Origin: Beroe forskalii
Lineage: Eukaryota; Ctenophora; Nuda; Beroida; Beroidae
Direction: 5' to 3'
DNA length: 64,000 nucleotides
NCBI GenBank assembly: GCA_011033025.1
Contig: WFMF01000046.1
Location: 434,001 to 498,000 of the forward strand
Shown here in pieces: positions 39,501 to 50,543 of this stretch; positions within the stretch are counted from its first letter, which is position 1, and each line of letters opens with the position of its first letter. Under the pieces are notes generated by a model, which was given only the letters and a program-made list of their open reading frames with translations, ran no database searches and was not told the origin of the DNA. The translations under genes and the position numbers were made by a program.

Positions 39501-40169
39501 ACGAATCATTGGAATAAAATGAAGCAAAACTGGCTTAACCGTGAGCAAGGTGTATATCTAGAAAAATGGGAAACTTAATTGAATGGACCGACGCGATTCA
39601 GGTACCATAAATATGTGTTCAAGGGCTTCCAGTGCCCAAAATATATTCCAACAAGGTATAATAAATTCCATGATAGCACGAACCTGTAGGATTGACTGGA
39701 GACCTCAGCCCAGTATGTATAAGAAAGGCTCATGACACCACCAGCACAAAAGCCAACCAAAGTGAAGAAAACCAAGTGAAAGGATAAGTTGTAGGCAAAT
39801 GTAGTAAGAATCATCGAAAAAAACTGTACTGAACATATTCCTTGTGCTGTAAACTTTCTCCCGTACCTGTATATAATTTGATCTGACTCAGGTTTGATAT
39901 AGACAAACTGAGACTTAAACATGTTAGCTAGTCTGGGGCACTTTACCATTACCCAATTATTCAATTCATTCAACTCATGGATGAAATCAACTGATAAGCA
40001 ATTTAGTCCAAATACCACAAACATAAAGTTGAATCAAATCATTATAAAGCATGTATCAAAACATTACCTGTCTGAAAGCACTCCCACAACAACTGCGCCC
40101 ACACCAGAGGCACAAAAGCTCAATGAAAACAACACGGCTTCGGTTGACGGTGACAAATTCCAATCACAA
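36515..40169 (-). CDS. SV2/SVOP-like major facilitator transporter, 5' end not found, one frame break
   Basis: Exons high to low: 40169-40068, 39866-39684, 37802-37584 and 37257-36515, with GT-AG borders and matching phases. The first readable exon carries CDWNLSPSTEAVLFSLSFC and ends LSDR. The next begins YGRK, completing the MFS motif DRYGRK between TM2 and TM3. The third has LGWRIYTVLIALPILL and FLPESPKYL (TM6 to central loop). The last has a Cys-rich loop and TM7-TM12, including PTVARNSGFGLVDGI and FINETVRGAIAVLV. The family moves organic solutes across vesicle or plasma membranes; the substrate is unknown. One extra base in a short A run near 36,668 breaks the frame just after GLVDGI. 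The first exon(s) with TM1 could not be located upstream. Confidence 0.82.
38100..38345. repeat. Two small palindromes in a transporter intron
   Basis: At 38,101-38,230 inverted copies of AAGTACTGCAGTA and GGTACCTAC words make a compact hairpin-rich block. At 38,276-38,340 AAGAAAGCAGTTTATTAAGA pairs with its complement around a 15-base loop. TTTCTTAATT words recur to 38,690. These are probably small inverted-repeat elements without visible duplications. Confidence 0.6.
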
Positions 40170-41742
40170 CTGAACATTTTCAAAGGTAAAACTTTTAGTT
40201 GGTTTATAAGGCAAATAAAATGGAACGAATTAGGACCTGAAGTACCTCTAATAGCAAAATATGGCTATTATAAATAATGAACTTAAGCTCATATTATGAA
40301 GGTGCCAAGCACAGTTCAGTGAACTCATAAGGAATCCAAAAAGCAAGCAGATGGACTAGTTCAGTAGTTCAACAAATGACACACACCGCGCGGACAAACA
40401 GCCTCGCGAGCACAAAAAGAATTGTGTCACTGTCGATACTCTTTGTGAAACAGAGGGCTTTTAGAACAGATACAGTAGGTAGTGTTTAATGGAGGGCATT
40501 AAGCTTGACAAAATATTGTTGGATGGTTACCAAGGCATATAAAGTGTAAACTTGTTCATATTTGTTCCATCCATGTAACAAAAGCATCTAAGGCCCAGTT
40601 TTGTAGATAAAACCATGGGCATAAGTCTATAGTTTATAGGTACCATATGGCACCACATTTGAGTGGATTAATGAACTATTAAAACTATGGAGTAAATCCC
40701 ATACTGTAAGCAATTTTTATATCAACTGATATGGGGCCAGTGAAAGTTTATGCTGCCACAACAATCCTTCATATTAATTTCTGCTTTTTGAGGATTCAAT
40801 TTCTTCTTTCTTGATGATCTAAAACAAAATAACTCCTCTTGATGGAAATTATAAAGCATTCAATCATGATTAATTTGGGAGGAATCACAGTTTATTGCCA
40901 TAGGAATGTCACATTCTAAGATGGTCAGTTTCATGGACTCTAGCAACAGCAGTAGGTATACAAAATGTTCGATGTTATGGAAAATAATCAAAGAATAGAA
41001 TCATAAAATAGAAAGCATGGTAATTGGTTCTCCTAAGGGGTCATCCTTAAAGGACATCTACAAGGAGGGGAGAAGGGGTCTGGCCAATGTTGATGTTTAT
41101 GGACATAGGGATAAGAGGGAGAAGATTTTGGCACTACATCTGCATTTTTAGAAATTTTGATCAGTAAAACAAGAAAATTCAGTAAAACAAGAAAATTAAT
41201 ATTTGCGCCAATCTTTACAGGACAATTAAATATATAACATAGCACGAAATATAGGCTAGTATGCCTGCACCATCTCAAAGAGCTGTGAACAGCTTAAGGG
41301 GCACAAAAGGGTACTTTCGTGCTGTTCGCTATTGTGTACACCACAACTCAAGCTGTTCCAATGCTTTAATTTTGTATAGCAACTTATTACTAGGCTATAT
41401 TGCTGTTGCTTAAAAAGGCAGGTACTTATCTTTGATGATGATGCAGACTACTCCAGCATTGATTTTATGGTTCTATTTTGAGAAGCCTTTTGGACTTGTT
41501 TGTAAAGAGGATCATTTTTACTATCTTGTCTTTAATATTCTATCAAATAAAATATAGCAAATCAATTTATTAATCAATCAACAAACAATAAATAATAAAA
41601 TGGGCAACTATTAAAGATCAAAAAAATGAGATGAGGGCCAGTCAACCTCGATACCTACCTAATACTGTTGAGTTTCACTGGGTGTAGTTTCATCATTCAC
41701 ATAAGAGAGCTACAGTCCAACAAAAAAGAAGAAAAAGAAAAA
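40170..41742. other. Region upstream of the transporter exons
   Basis: The transporter's first exon(s) and promoter should lie here or further right. I looked for a TM1-like minus-strand exon and found none. The sequence is AT-rich without defined repeats. A minus-strand open frame at 41,278-41,033 has no recognisable similarity. Confidence 0.35.
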
Positions 41743-42180
41743 TTATGAGAGGCATGCCAACTTGCTTACATTATAATCCTCAGTGCTCCATGAAGTTGGA
41801 AGGTCCTTATGCTGAAGCCCTAGAAGAAGCTGCTTGAGCCTTGCACGGACAGAGCTAACATTATCTGAGTAATCAGTTACTTTCAGCTTTTTTACTACAG
41901 CATTCCATAAGGCAGCAGATCGATAGATAAATGTTTGAGAAGGTTTATCAAGGATTAGTGTGGTCTGCTTCCTCTTGGAAATATTATAGCTTGTGTAAAG
42001 TGGGATAGGATAATGAAATTTAAGGATCTTGGTAATTCTACAAGGTATTTCACATTTTTTGACAAGAATGCAGATGTTCAGGGGGAATGGAGGGGTTTTG
42101 GATTGCAGCCATTTGTGGACAAATGAGATGAATGGGGTCCAAAATGACTGAAATGGACGGCCCTTGAACAGGTGCATCAC
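41743..42180 (-). pseudogene. LINE reverse-transcriptase C-terminal fragment
   Basis: This 145-residue open frame contains PLYTSYNISKRK and FIYRSAALWNAV, followed by an RARLKQLLL tail. That is the usual ending of CR1/Jockey-type LINE polyproteins (xxR.FxYRSAxLWN). There is no start or upstream RT core. The frame begins where a short foldback sequence around CCAGGGTCCT (42,222-42,262) sits. It is a 5'-truncated copy lying upstream of the transporter on the same strand. Confidence 0.7.
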
Positions 42181-42217
42181 AAAATTGTTGCATTCACCAT
42201 GTGCCCCATATGCAAAA

Positions 42218-42266
42218 CCAGGGTCCTAATAAGGCAATTTTGCCCTAACCAGGACCCTGGTTTCAA
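42218..42266. repeat. Short hairpin around ACCAGGGTCCT
   Basis: AACCAGGGTCCTAATAAGGC is followed within 30 bases by ACCAGGACCCTGGTT, forming a small inverted repeat. Related CCCTAACCAGGG hairpins occur at 43,145-43,165, 49,400-49,440 and 52,570-52,605. A dispersed short palindromic sequence is likely. Confidence 0.55.
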
Positions 42267-42397
42267 ACACGGAAAGGCAATTAGTCAATGTAATGATGAC
42301 ATAAAGATAATTGCATGTTGGTATTAAACCATAACTCTTAGCAGGACATGAGTCAACAGCTGTACTAGGTACAGAAGTACTAGGTAGTGTCCATGTA

Positions 42398-43077
42398 TCT
42401 CTCGTAGGATGTTACCCTACCCTCGCGCGCGGCGCAACGTTCCACATTTGGACGTCACTTTGCCATCCAGTCAGAAGAAATAGACGGGGCAACGTCCGTC
42501 GATTGTATCTCACAATTATGATGCCGAATGTGGTTAACAGACGAAATGTGGTTAACAGATTGAAATTAACTCTTTGACTTATAGTCAAGTTATTCATGTT
42601 GATCAGTCAAGGGAAGATGCCCAATCGATAGTAAATGGACTGGCAAAGTGATAAAAGAGATACAGCATTCTAAGCCTTTTCAAATCATAAAGATATCAAT
42701 ATGAAAGACTTGTTTTCGACTGGCTCTTTTTGCACTACAGCATGGCTCCTTCAGGCGGCGCAACGTTCCACATTTTGACGTCACTTTGCACATTCGGCCC
42801 CATGTCAAAGGAAATAGACGGTCAACTTCCGTCGAGTATGGGTATGCGAACTTGCTATATGTTATTGTCCCTGTTAGTTCGCGCGCACGCCTTTTCTTCG
42901 AAAAGTCACAAACACGCAAAATAGGTCTTTTAACGTAGAACAAATGTCCCTTTGCTCTGCATTTGTTCGACGGACGTTGCCCCGTCTATTTCTTCTGACT
43001 GGATGGCGAGGTTGCAAAGTGACGTCCAAATGTGGAACGTTGCGCCGCGCGCGAGGGTAGGGTAACATCCTACGATG
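42398..43077. mobile_element. ~680-bp foldback element (TCGTAGGATGTTACCCTACC ends)
   Basis: About 105 bases at 42,400-42,505 (starting CGTAGGATGTTACC, including GGCGCAACGTTCCACAT and GACGGGGCAACGTCCGTCG) return as the reverse complement at 42,968-43,075. A third, internal copy of the arm lies at about 42,757-42,842. It is CpG-rich and has no convincing coding frame. A single GAGGGTAGGGTAACATCCTA also occurs at 49,876-49,896 inside the large foldback element. Confidence 0.75.
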
Positions 43078-43797
43078 CATTTGTTCGAGCTCGCGCGCGC
43101 TTTTCGTAAAAAAAAAAGTCACAAACTTATTTTGCCTCTTCTTTGCCCTAACCAGGGCCCTGGGTAGGTTAGAGTGCGCGGCAAGCGCTTAACCAGGCAA
43201 GCGTTGTCAGACGTTGTTTGATCCGCGACCCCTTCGCGGTCACCTAGGCCTTCGGCAGGCGTATCTGACAAGGAAAGGTATCGACACCCCTAGTTAGGGG
43301 AAGGGCGCGGTGCGCGCTTCCTCAGGGAATTGGAAGTGCCTTAGCGCCGCGCTTAAGCTTCCTAAGCTCGCATTTGCTCTAACCAGATCCCTAGTTTAAC
43401 GCGCGCGCCGCGCCTTGCTCCAATGCTCCAAACCTCGTTTCGCGACACCCCTAGTTAGGGGAAGCTCGCATAGCATAGGTATGTACCCTCCGAGAGCTTC
43501 CCTACGGTTCACCTAGCGCTAACCAGGTGCTAACCTTAGCTCCAACCGGCCCTCACGGTACCCAAGTCTATCCATTACCCTCATTTAAATGAATTATCAT
43601 GAGACGTCTGCCGTATGGTAATGGACATACTAATTAACTAATAGTAATAACTTTGAGTTTGCTAAACACGTATAATATATCTCTGTTTACTGTTTGCGTT
43701 GTGCTTCCCGTAGGGACTGGGAAGCGTGCGGCGCGTACACACACCTATGTGGTGTGTGGGCTAAGGAATAATGAACTTTTTGAACAGTGAACACAAT
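43078..43797. other. GC-rich palindrome-laden sequence
   Basis: Contains ACCAGGGCCCTGG, two CGACACCCCTAGTTAGGGG words (43,285 and 43,443) and many CGCGC runs. The pair TTGTCAGACGTTG...GTATCTGACAA (43,205-43,271) resembles sequence in the loop of the foldback element near 50,236-50,301. It is probably pieces of mobile elements. No gene is seen. Confidence 0.45.
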
Positions 43798-44580
43798 TCT
43801 TCTGCGAAAAAAAATTAAAAAATTCGTCCGAAAAAAAACTCAAACGAAAATTTTTTTTTTCACATTGGCCGAGATTGGCCATCTATAGGGCGACAAATGC
43901 GCGCACAAAAATGTGCGTGCGCGCAATTTTGCATAGTAAATTGTCATGTGGCGACAGCGCCCATCCACTCTCCTTATAGGTCACGCTTTACTTTTTTCGT
44001 TTGAGCTTTTTTGCAGATTCATTCGGCTGTCCAGTCAAATTTTAATGAAGGGAAAGAAGGCCTCTCAGCTCATTACTGAGGAATAGTTAACATCGCGATG
44101 AATATGGAATGAAAATCACTTTAAACTCCAAGACAAAATAAAACGCAGTCATTTTCGGGATATTTCGACAAATGCTTCATACTTTCATAACTTTATCAAC
44201 CTGAATTTGTATGATTTATTATACAATGCTTTCAAGCAAATATATGATATCTATTGCCTAAAAGCACACTGATGATCATCTCTCAACTTCTCAAATGGTA
44301 ATTTAAACTTGACGACGTCACACACTGATACCCATAAAATATGTTACATAACGTAGCAAAACAACTAGAAATTAATGTATTATTAACCAAATGTAATTAC
44401 TGATTGCATTGTACTTACTAGATAAAGTATGAGAAACCGATACAAATCAAAGCAATTTATACAGTTAGGAGTGAATGGGTCAAAATGAACGAAACTGTAC
44501 CATAACGTAGACACCAGGAGATAATTAGGCACGGTTCAATCACGGGTCTCTACACAGGCAGGTCCGCCATTCCTTCCTCT
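43798..44580. repeat. Segmental duplication block, copy 2
   Basis: Matches 18,117-18,622 and 19,024-19,298 almost base for base but lacks the 395-bp MITE. At about 44,300-44,312 the sequence reads straight through the insertion site. It joins directly to aconitase-exon array B. Confidence 0.9.
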
Positions 44581-44584
44581 CTAC

Positions 44585-44843
44585 CCAGCTAGCACTAAAA
44601 TAGTCCGCTATCTTAACTACCCCTCTGTCAGAGGCATGAATACCAAGCCATTCGACTGTTGTAACCTGGAAGATGGAGGAGGTGACGCCGATCTCAGCTC
44701 CCATGTTGCAGATAGCTGAGATTCCCGTGCAGGAGAGGATGTGAACACCAGGTCCGAAGTACTGTACAATAGTTTTCACAGCATATGTGTCCTCCTTGTA
44801 CGGAGAATAACGTATTGAGGCGTCGTCCTCACACCATTCTCTC
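44585..44843 (-). pseudogene. Aconitase-like exon, copy B1 (in frame)
   Basis: Reads REWCEDD through [28 protein letters not shown] and [15 protein letters not shown] between CTACAG and GTAGAG splice-like borders. It is 259 bp and in frame like A2 and B3. Confidence 0.65.
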
Positions 44844-45173
44844 CTGTAGAATAAAGGAATGATAGACAAAATCAAATGGGGGTTTACGTTAATCAAGATA
44901 TTATTTGGGATCTGATTACCATCTACCACAAAAAAGTGGGTCACACCTCGCAGCTGGAATGTATGCTCCTGATCAGCCCTATCTTGACTTCAATTATACA
45001 TTTGGACGCCTCTAATCATGAATCAAGTCTCGGACACCGTGGGGATAAATCAGGGGGTATTCTGGTAGGCCAGGGGAGAATACGACAAAACGTATTTTAT
45101 AATGAAGGGGCCAGTGTCTCGTATAAACAACACATCTCAATAAATTCATTGTACCCCTTTCTTTCCACTCTAC

Positions 45174-45434
45174 CCAGCTAGCACTAAAATAGTCCGCTAT
45201 CTTAACTACCCCTCTGTCAGAGGCATGAATATACCAAGCCATTCGACCGTTGTAACCTGGAAGATGGAGGAGGTGACGCCGATCTCAGCTCCCATGTTGC
45301 AGATAGCTGAGATTCCCGTGCAGGAGAGGATGTGAACACCAGGTCCGAAGTACTGTACAATAGTTTTCACAGCATATGTGTCCTCCTTGTACGGAGAATA
45401 ACGTATTGAGGCGTCGTCCTCACACCATTCTCTC
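45174..45434 (-). pseudogene. Aconitase-like exon, copy B2 (2-bp insertion)
   Basis: Carries the same two extra bases as copy A1 (near 45,230), which end the reading frame early. The shared insertion shows that A1 and B2 descend from the same unit version. The array was therefore already heterogeneous before the long-range duplication, or conversion occurred between arrays. Confidence 0.65.
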
Positions 45435-45763
45435 CTGTAGAATAAAGGAATGATAGACAAAATCAAATGGGGGTTTACGTTAATCAAGATATTATTTGGG
45501 ACCTGATTACCATCTACCACAAAATGTGGGTCACACCTCGCAGCTGGAATGTATGCTCCTGATCAGCCCTATCTTGACTTCAATTATACATTTGGACGCC
45601 TCTAATCATGAATCAAGTCTCGGACACCGTGGGGATAAATCAGGGGGTATTCTGGTAGGCCAGGGGAGAATGCGACAAAACGTATTTTATAATTAAGGGG
45701 CCAGTGTCTCGTATAAACAACACATCTCAATAAATTCATTGTACCCCTTTCTTTCCACTCTAC

Positions 45764-46022
45764 CCAGCTAGCACTAAAATAGTCCGCTATCTTAACTACC
45801 CCTCTGTCAGAGGCATGAATACCAAGCAATTCGCCCGTTGTAACCTGGAAGATGGAGGAGGTGACGCCGATCTCAGCTCCCATGTTGCAGATAGCTGAGA
45901 TTCCCGTGCAGGAGAGGATGTGAACACCAGGTCTGAAGTACTGTAAAATAGTTTTCACAGCATATGTGTCCTCCTTGTACGGAGAATAACGTATTGAGGC
46001 GTCGTCCTCACACCATTCTCTC
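45764..46022 (-). pseudogene. Aconitase-like exon, copy B3 (in frame)
   Basis: In frame and 259 bp, with small changes including YFRPG in place of YFGPG near 45,932. The substitution alters a strictly conserved glycine of the aconitase signature. This argues that the copy is not under selection as enzyme sequence. Confidence 0.65.
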
Positions 46023-46555
46023 CTGTAGAATAAAGGAATGATAGACAAAATCAAATGGGGGTTTACGTTAATCAAGATATTATTTGGGACCTGATTACCA
46101 TCTACCACAAAAAGTGGGTCACACCTCGCATCTGGAAGTTATGCTCCTGATCAGCCCTATCTTGACTTCAATTATACATTTGGACGCCTCTAATCATGAA
46201 TCAAGTCTCGGACACCGTGGGGATAAATCAGGGGGTATTCTGGTAGGCCAGGGGAGAATGTGACAAAACGTATTTATACTTAAGGGGCCAGTGTCTCGTA
46301 TAAACAACACATCTCAATAAAGTCATTGTACCCCTTTCCTTCCAGTTTCCACTCTGAACACCAGGTCCGAAGTACTGTACAATAGTTTTCACAGCATATG
46401 TGTACTCCTTGAACGGAGATAACGTATTGAGGCGTCGTCCTCACACCATTCCCTCCTGTAGAACAAGAATTGCGCCTGCGGGCAAAATTCTGGTAGTCCA
46501 TTGTTCCCCAATGATACATACATACCAATAGTTGCTAGGGCTAAGACAAATTGCA

Positions 46556-47764
46556 TCATTTTTATAACACTTCAGTCTCCAGACTACCTTTGAAATTATC
46601 AACAGTGTAAACATCTCTCACAGATTTAGGTAAATCATTCCAAAATTTGTGGACTCTTTCAGAAATTAAATTGTCACTTGTCAGACAATCTGCGTATATC
46701 CTTTGTCAAATTAACATTAGATGTTTATGGAGGGTCAGTGGTGTATCGAGTTGAGTGCAGGATCGTCAAGATCCGGGGTTCGATTCTGGTCCAGTGCCAC
46801 TGAGCTAAGGGTGAGAGATTCATCTTGAGCCTATGCAGCCCGGTGGTTCACTCAGCCGATCGTGCAGGAAACTGTTTGGGAGGGTTAAATGAGGAGCTGC
46901 CTATTTCAGGGAAGTCTTGGGCGACGAAAGTATGGATTACACTTCCTTAACTGTCACTGGCTTGATTACACTTGAATCTTTCGATTCCTGTCATTGGCCG
47001 TACGGCTGTTGGAATAGAAGTAAATCCTTCAAAAAATGTCTTATGGGTTCCTTCTACTTCTATCAAGTCTACAAATTTTGACCATATTCAACTTTGTTAT
47101 TAACCATCTTAAATGTTTCTATGAGGTCACCAAACATTCGCTGTAGGGAAGTGTACCAATGCCAATTATAACCCCTATGTGTGCAGATTGCTCGATACGG
47201 AGGGCTCAATAACTTTACATACTAACAATTGCGCACGCAACTCTTTTATACAATAAGTTCCTGTATAAAAGAAGTAAAAGAATTGTTTCGAGCGATCTGC
47301 ACACTAGACCGTAAGCCTTGTGAAGCGCCGCTGAACACTTTCTAATTCAAGGATGGTAGACCAATTCCCATAGTGAGCACTTGGACTCCAAAGCTGCTTA
47401 CAGACCACAGTACCTTCTCTAGCTTAGGTCTAATTATTGCCTTATAATATAATCTGAACATTATATCACTTTCTTTAGAGATAACATTCCTTCCAACCCA
47501 TGCAATAGTTCTAATAACTTCCTTAATACATTTATCAATATTACAGTCCTACTGTAATTCATTAGGTATTCATTAAAACATGTAGATCCTTTTCAGTAGG
47601 AGTTTCTTGCAAGATCTTACCATCTGAAACATACTGATTTTTTGGGTTATCATTTAAAGTAATATGCATTACACTTTAATCTTGACACCTTCAATACGAA
47701 AATACTAATATCACTTATGTTTGTTTGGCAAGGGAGGAAGTTATACAATATAATTTGATTTATA
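46556..47764 (-). pseudogene. Decayed CR1-like LINE, 3' part
   Basis: Minus-strand segments in several frames still read LINE RT landmarks. Near 47,430 is LYYKAIIRPKLE, then VQVLTMG and a QRRF-like remnant. Near 46,640-46,580 is RVHKFWNDLPKSVRDVYTVDNFKGSL, the usual C-terminus. Many stops and shifts show age. The 5' continuation lies at 51,747-52,545 beyond the large foldback element, in the same orientation. Confidence 0.7.
46733..47030 (+). mobile_element. tRNA-derived SINE-like insertion in the LINE
   Basis: A tRNA-like head with an A-box-like TGGTGTATCGAGTTGAGTG and a B-box GGTTCGATTCT (46,779-46,789) is followed by about 230 bases of non-tRNA body. RNA polymerase III promoter spacing is right for a tRNA head. 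The cloverleaf is imperfect and the element interrupts LINE sequence, so it is not called a tRNA gene. Ends and target duplication were not resolved. Confidence 0.5.
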
Positions 47765-47806
47765 AATGTTGCGGTAAAATGGTAGTACAGGAACATGGAT
47801 GAATTT

Positions 47807-49105
47807 AGCCCCCAATAGCCCCCATTAGCCCCCATGGGGGCTACATGAGGGGCTAATAAGGGGCTAGTGAGGGGCTAATTTTAAGCATTTAGCCCCCGTG
47901 GGCGCTAAAATAGCGTGGGGGCTATGGTGGGGGCTATAGCGCCCACGGTGAGGGGCTATTTAGCCCCCATTAGCCCCCATTAGCCCCTCACTAGCCCCTC
48001 ACGTAGCCCCCACGGGGGCTAAAAATGGAGGTTAGCCCTTATTAGCCCCCATTAGCCCCCACAGAAAATTAGCCCCCATTAGCCCCACGAGTTTTAAGTT
48101 TGTGAATTTCCATGGGGGCTATTGCGCCCATATGAGAGGCTATTGCTCCCATATGAGGGGCTATTGCGCCCATATGAGGGGCTAATTTGGCTGGTTTCTG
48201 GCAAAATCAGCTAGCCCCCACCAGAAGTAAATTTTGTGCTAAAAATGCAAATTTTCAAATCGTATTAAAAATTGCAAGACCACTAGCCCCCACCGTTACA
48301 AAATACCTAACTAGGTCCCTGCCCCTTACTAGCCCCTCATCAGCCCCTTATTAGCCCCTCACTAGCCCCTCACTAGCCCCTTATTAGCCCCTCACTAGCC
48401 CCTTATTAGCCCCTCACTAGCCCCTTATTAGCCCCTCACTAGCCCCCTTTATTGAGGATTATAGCCCCTTATAAGCCCCTCACTAGCCCCTTATTAGCCC
48501 CTCACTAGCCCCTTATTAGCCCCTCACTGGCCCCTTATTGGCCCTCACTAGCCCCTTATTAGCCCCTTATTGGCCTCACTGGCCCCTTATTGGCCCCTCA
48601 CTGGCCCCTTGGCCCCCTCACCAGCCCCTTATTAGCCTTCTTGGCCCCTCACTGGCCCCTTTGGCCTCACTTGCCCCCTTATTGGCCTCACCAGCCCTCA
48701 CTGGCCTTATTGGCCCTCACTGGCCTTAGCCCCTTTGCCTTATTGGCCCTCACCAGCCCCTTATTAGCCCCTCACTAACCCCTTATTGGCCCCTCACTAG
48801 CCCTTACTAGCCCCTTATTGGCCCCTCACTAGCCCTTATTGGCCCTCACTAGCCCCTTATTAGCCCCTTATCAGCCCCTCACTAGCCCTCACTGGCCCCT
48901 TATTAGCCCCTTATTGGCCCCTCACTGGCCCCTTATTGGCCCTCACTGGCCCCTTATTGGCCCTCACCAGCCCCTTGGGCCCCTCACTGGCCCCTTATAA
49001 GCCCCTCACTGGCCCTTATTAGCCCCTCACTAGCCCCTTATTAGCCCCTCACTAGCCCCTTATTAGCCCCTAACTAGCCCCTCACTAGCCCCTCACCTGC
49101 CCCTC
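47807..49105. repeat. TAGCCCC minisatellite, left arm
   Basis: Outer part (47,807-48,200): AGCCCCCAT and GGGGGCTA words in both orientations. Inner part (48,320-49,105): direct CCTTATTAGCCCCTCACTAG copies of about 22 bp with variants (TTGGCC for TTAGCC around 48,530-48,770). Open frames within it (rich in PLLAP and WPL) are repeat by-products. Confidence 0.9.
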
Positions 49106-49379
49106 ATACATTCAGATCATAGTGCAGTTACTACGTCACGTGATATGTCACTTGACATTTCACGTGGTAGACCACAAGAAATATCACGTGAACTCTAGTT
49201 CTCTCCAGTGCAGATTATATCCAGTGCTGATTATATCCAGTGCCGATTTTATCCGATGCTCTGTTGAATCGTAAATAAATACTAATAAGTAAAATTCGTG
49301 CGCGGCTCTTCCACTTTGATCCTTGAAGCAGAAAATACCATTACTGATACTAATCTTTTATATTGTCAGACGCACGCCT

Positions 49380-50285
49380 CTTCCAGTTTGTGATGCCCCT
49401 GGTCACTGGTCTAGCCCTAACCAGTGACCAGGGGCATCACAAACTTCGAGTAAGAGCCTTCATTATCTATCACAATGACGTCACTCTAGCACTTTAGAGG
49501 TTAGGATTAGGGTCGGGATTTACAAATACAATATTTTTGATGGATTTCTCCCATCCCTAGCGCGCAACACTTTGAAGTTTGGGTTGGTCTACCACATAAA
49601 CGGGAGCCTTCATTATCTATGACAATGACGTCACTCAGAAAAATATAATTACGCGCACCTATCGCTTTAAGGACTAGGGTTAGGGTCAGGATTAGGGTCA
49701 GGATTTGTTAGGGTTATTGTTAGGATTAGGGTCAGTCTCCCATGTAAACGGGAGCCTTCATTATCTATGACAATGACGTCATTGACGTTTAGATCTGTGA
49801 CGTCACTCAGAGCCGTTTATATGGGAGACATACCGAAGTTTGGAGGGTCGTGTTGCAAACGATGTGTGCGCGGCAGAGGGTAGGGTAACATCCTACAGCA
49901 ATGTTTAGGGTAAGGATTAAGATTTGTGTTTTGCTTAGGGTCACAGTTAGGTTGAGGATACAAAAACTTGACCTTTAGATCTGTGAGGTCACTCAGCCCT
50001 GTTTACATGCGAGACATACGCTGGTAAGGGGAAGCCGCACGCTTGTATACACCTTTCCTAAGCCCTTATACTTAGGAAGGGTTTGCATTCTGCATTAAGG
50101 TTAGGGTTTTGGTTAGAGCTATGGTTAGGTTTAGAAGCAATGCTAGCGGTGTGTAGGGTGACTTCTAATCCTTGCCTGGCGTTGCCAGGCCCCTCCACAT
50201 GTCCGCGCACTCGCGCGCACAGACTCAAGGGAGTCTGTCAGACGTTGTCTGATCCCTTTACCTTTGCTTTTGGCGGGCCGCCGGG
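49380..50285. other. Loop of the foldback element with TTAGGG-like and CRE-like words
   Basis: Non-palindromic centre. It holds scattered GGGTTAGGGTCAGGATTAGG-like words (49,500-49,530, 49,675-49,735, 49,905-49,960, 50,095-50,130), repeated CTATGACAATGACGTCACTC (49,473, 49,617, 49,768) and a small palindrome around AACCAGTGACCAGGGGCATC. The TTAGGG-like words are irregular, so this is not a telomere array. No coding frame is supported. Confidence 0.55.
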
Positions 50286-50543
50286 GGCGTGCGTCTGACA
50301 ATATAAAGGATTAGTATCAGTAATGGTATTTTTCTGCTTCAAGGATCAAAGTGGAAGAGCCGCGCACGAATTTTACTTATTAGTATTTATTTACGATTCA
50401 ACAGAGCATCGGATAAAATCGGCACTGGATATAATCTGCACTGGAGAGAACTAGAGTTCACGTGATATTTCTTGTGGTCTACCACGTGAAATGTCACGTG
50501 ACATATCACGTGACGTAGTAACTGCACTATGATCTGAATGCAT

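Larger units (their letters stand above)
44581..46465 (-). repeat. 590-bp tandem unit with aconitase-like exon, array B (three full copies plus a partial)
   Basis: Unit starts lie at 44,583, 45,172 and 45,762 (periods 589-590). A fourth, partial and rearranged copy runs from about 46,345 to 46,465. Between-unit differences are a handful of substitutions and a 2-bp indel. The partial copy is more diverged (for example the ACTCCTTGAACGGAGATAAC stretch). Confidence 0.9.

Noticed and set aside
39590..39684. Apparent frameshift after SSQSYR in the transporter
   Set aside because: Resolved by splicing. The exon ends at 39,684 with a GT donor and joins the exon starting at 37,802 in phase (SYR-ACGVL), so no frame break is needed there.
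46740..46810. Possible tRNA gene
   Set aside because: A- and B-box-like words are present, but the acceptor stem does not pair well and ~230 bases of non-tRNA body follow within a LINE. A SINE head is the better reading.
48538..48778. Proline/leucine/tryptophan-rich frames
   Set aside because: By-products of the TAGCCCC/TTGGCCCC minisatellite in the foldback arm.
49500..50130. TTAGGG-like words suggesting an interstitial telomere
   Set aside because: The copies are irregular (TTAGGGTCAGGATTAGGG and so on), few and widely spaced. They lie within the foldback loop.
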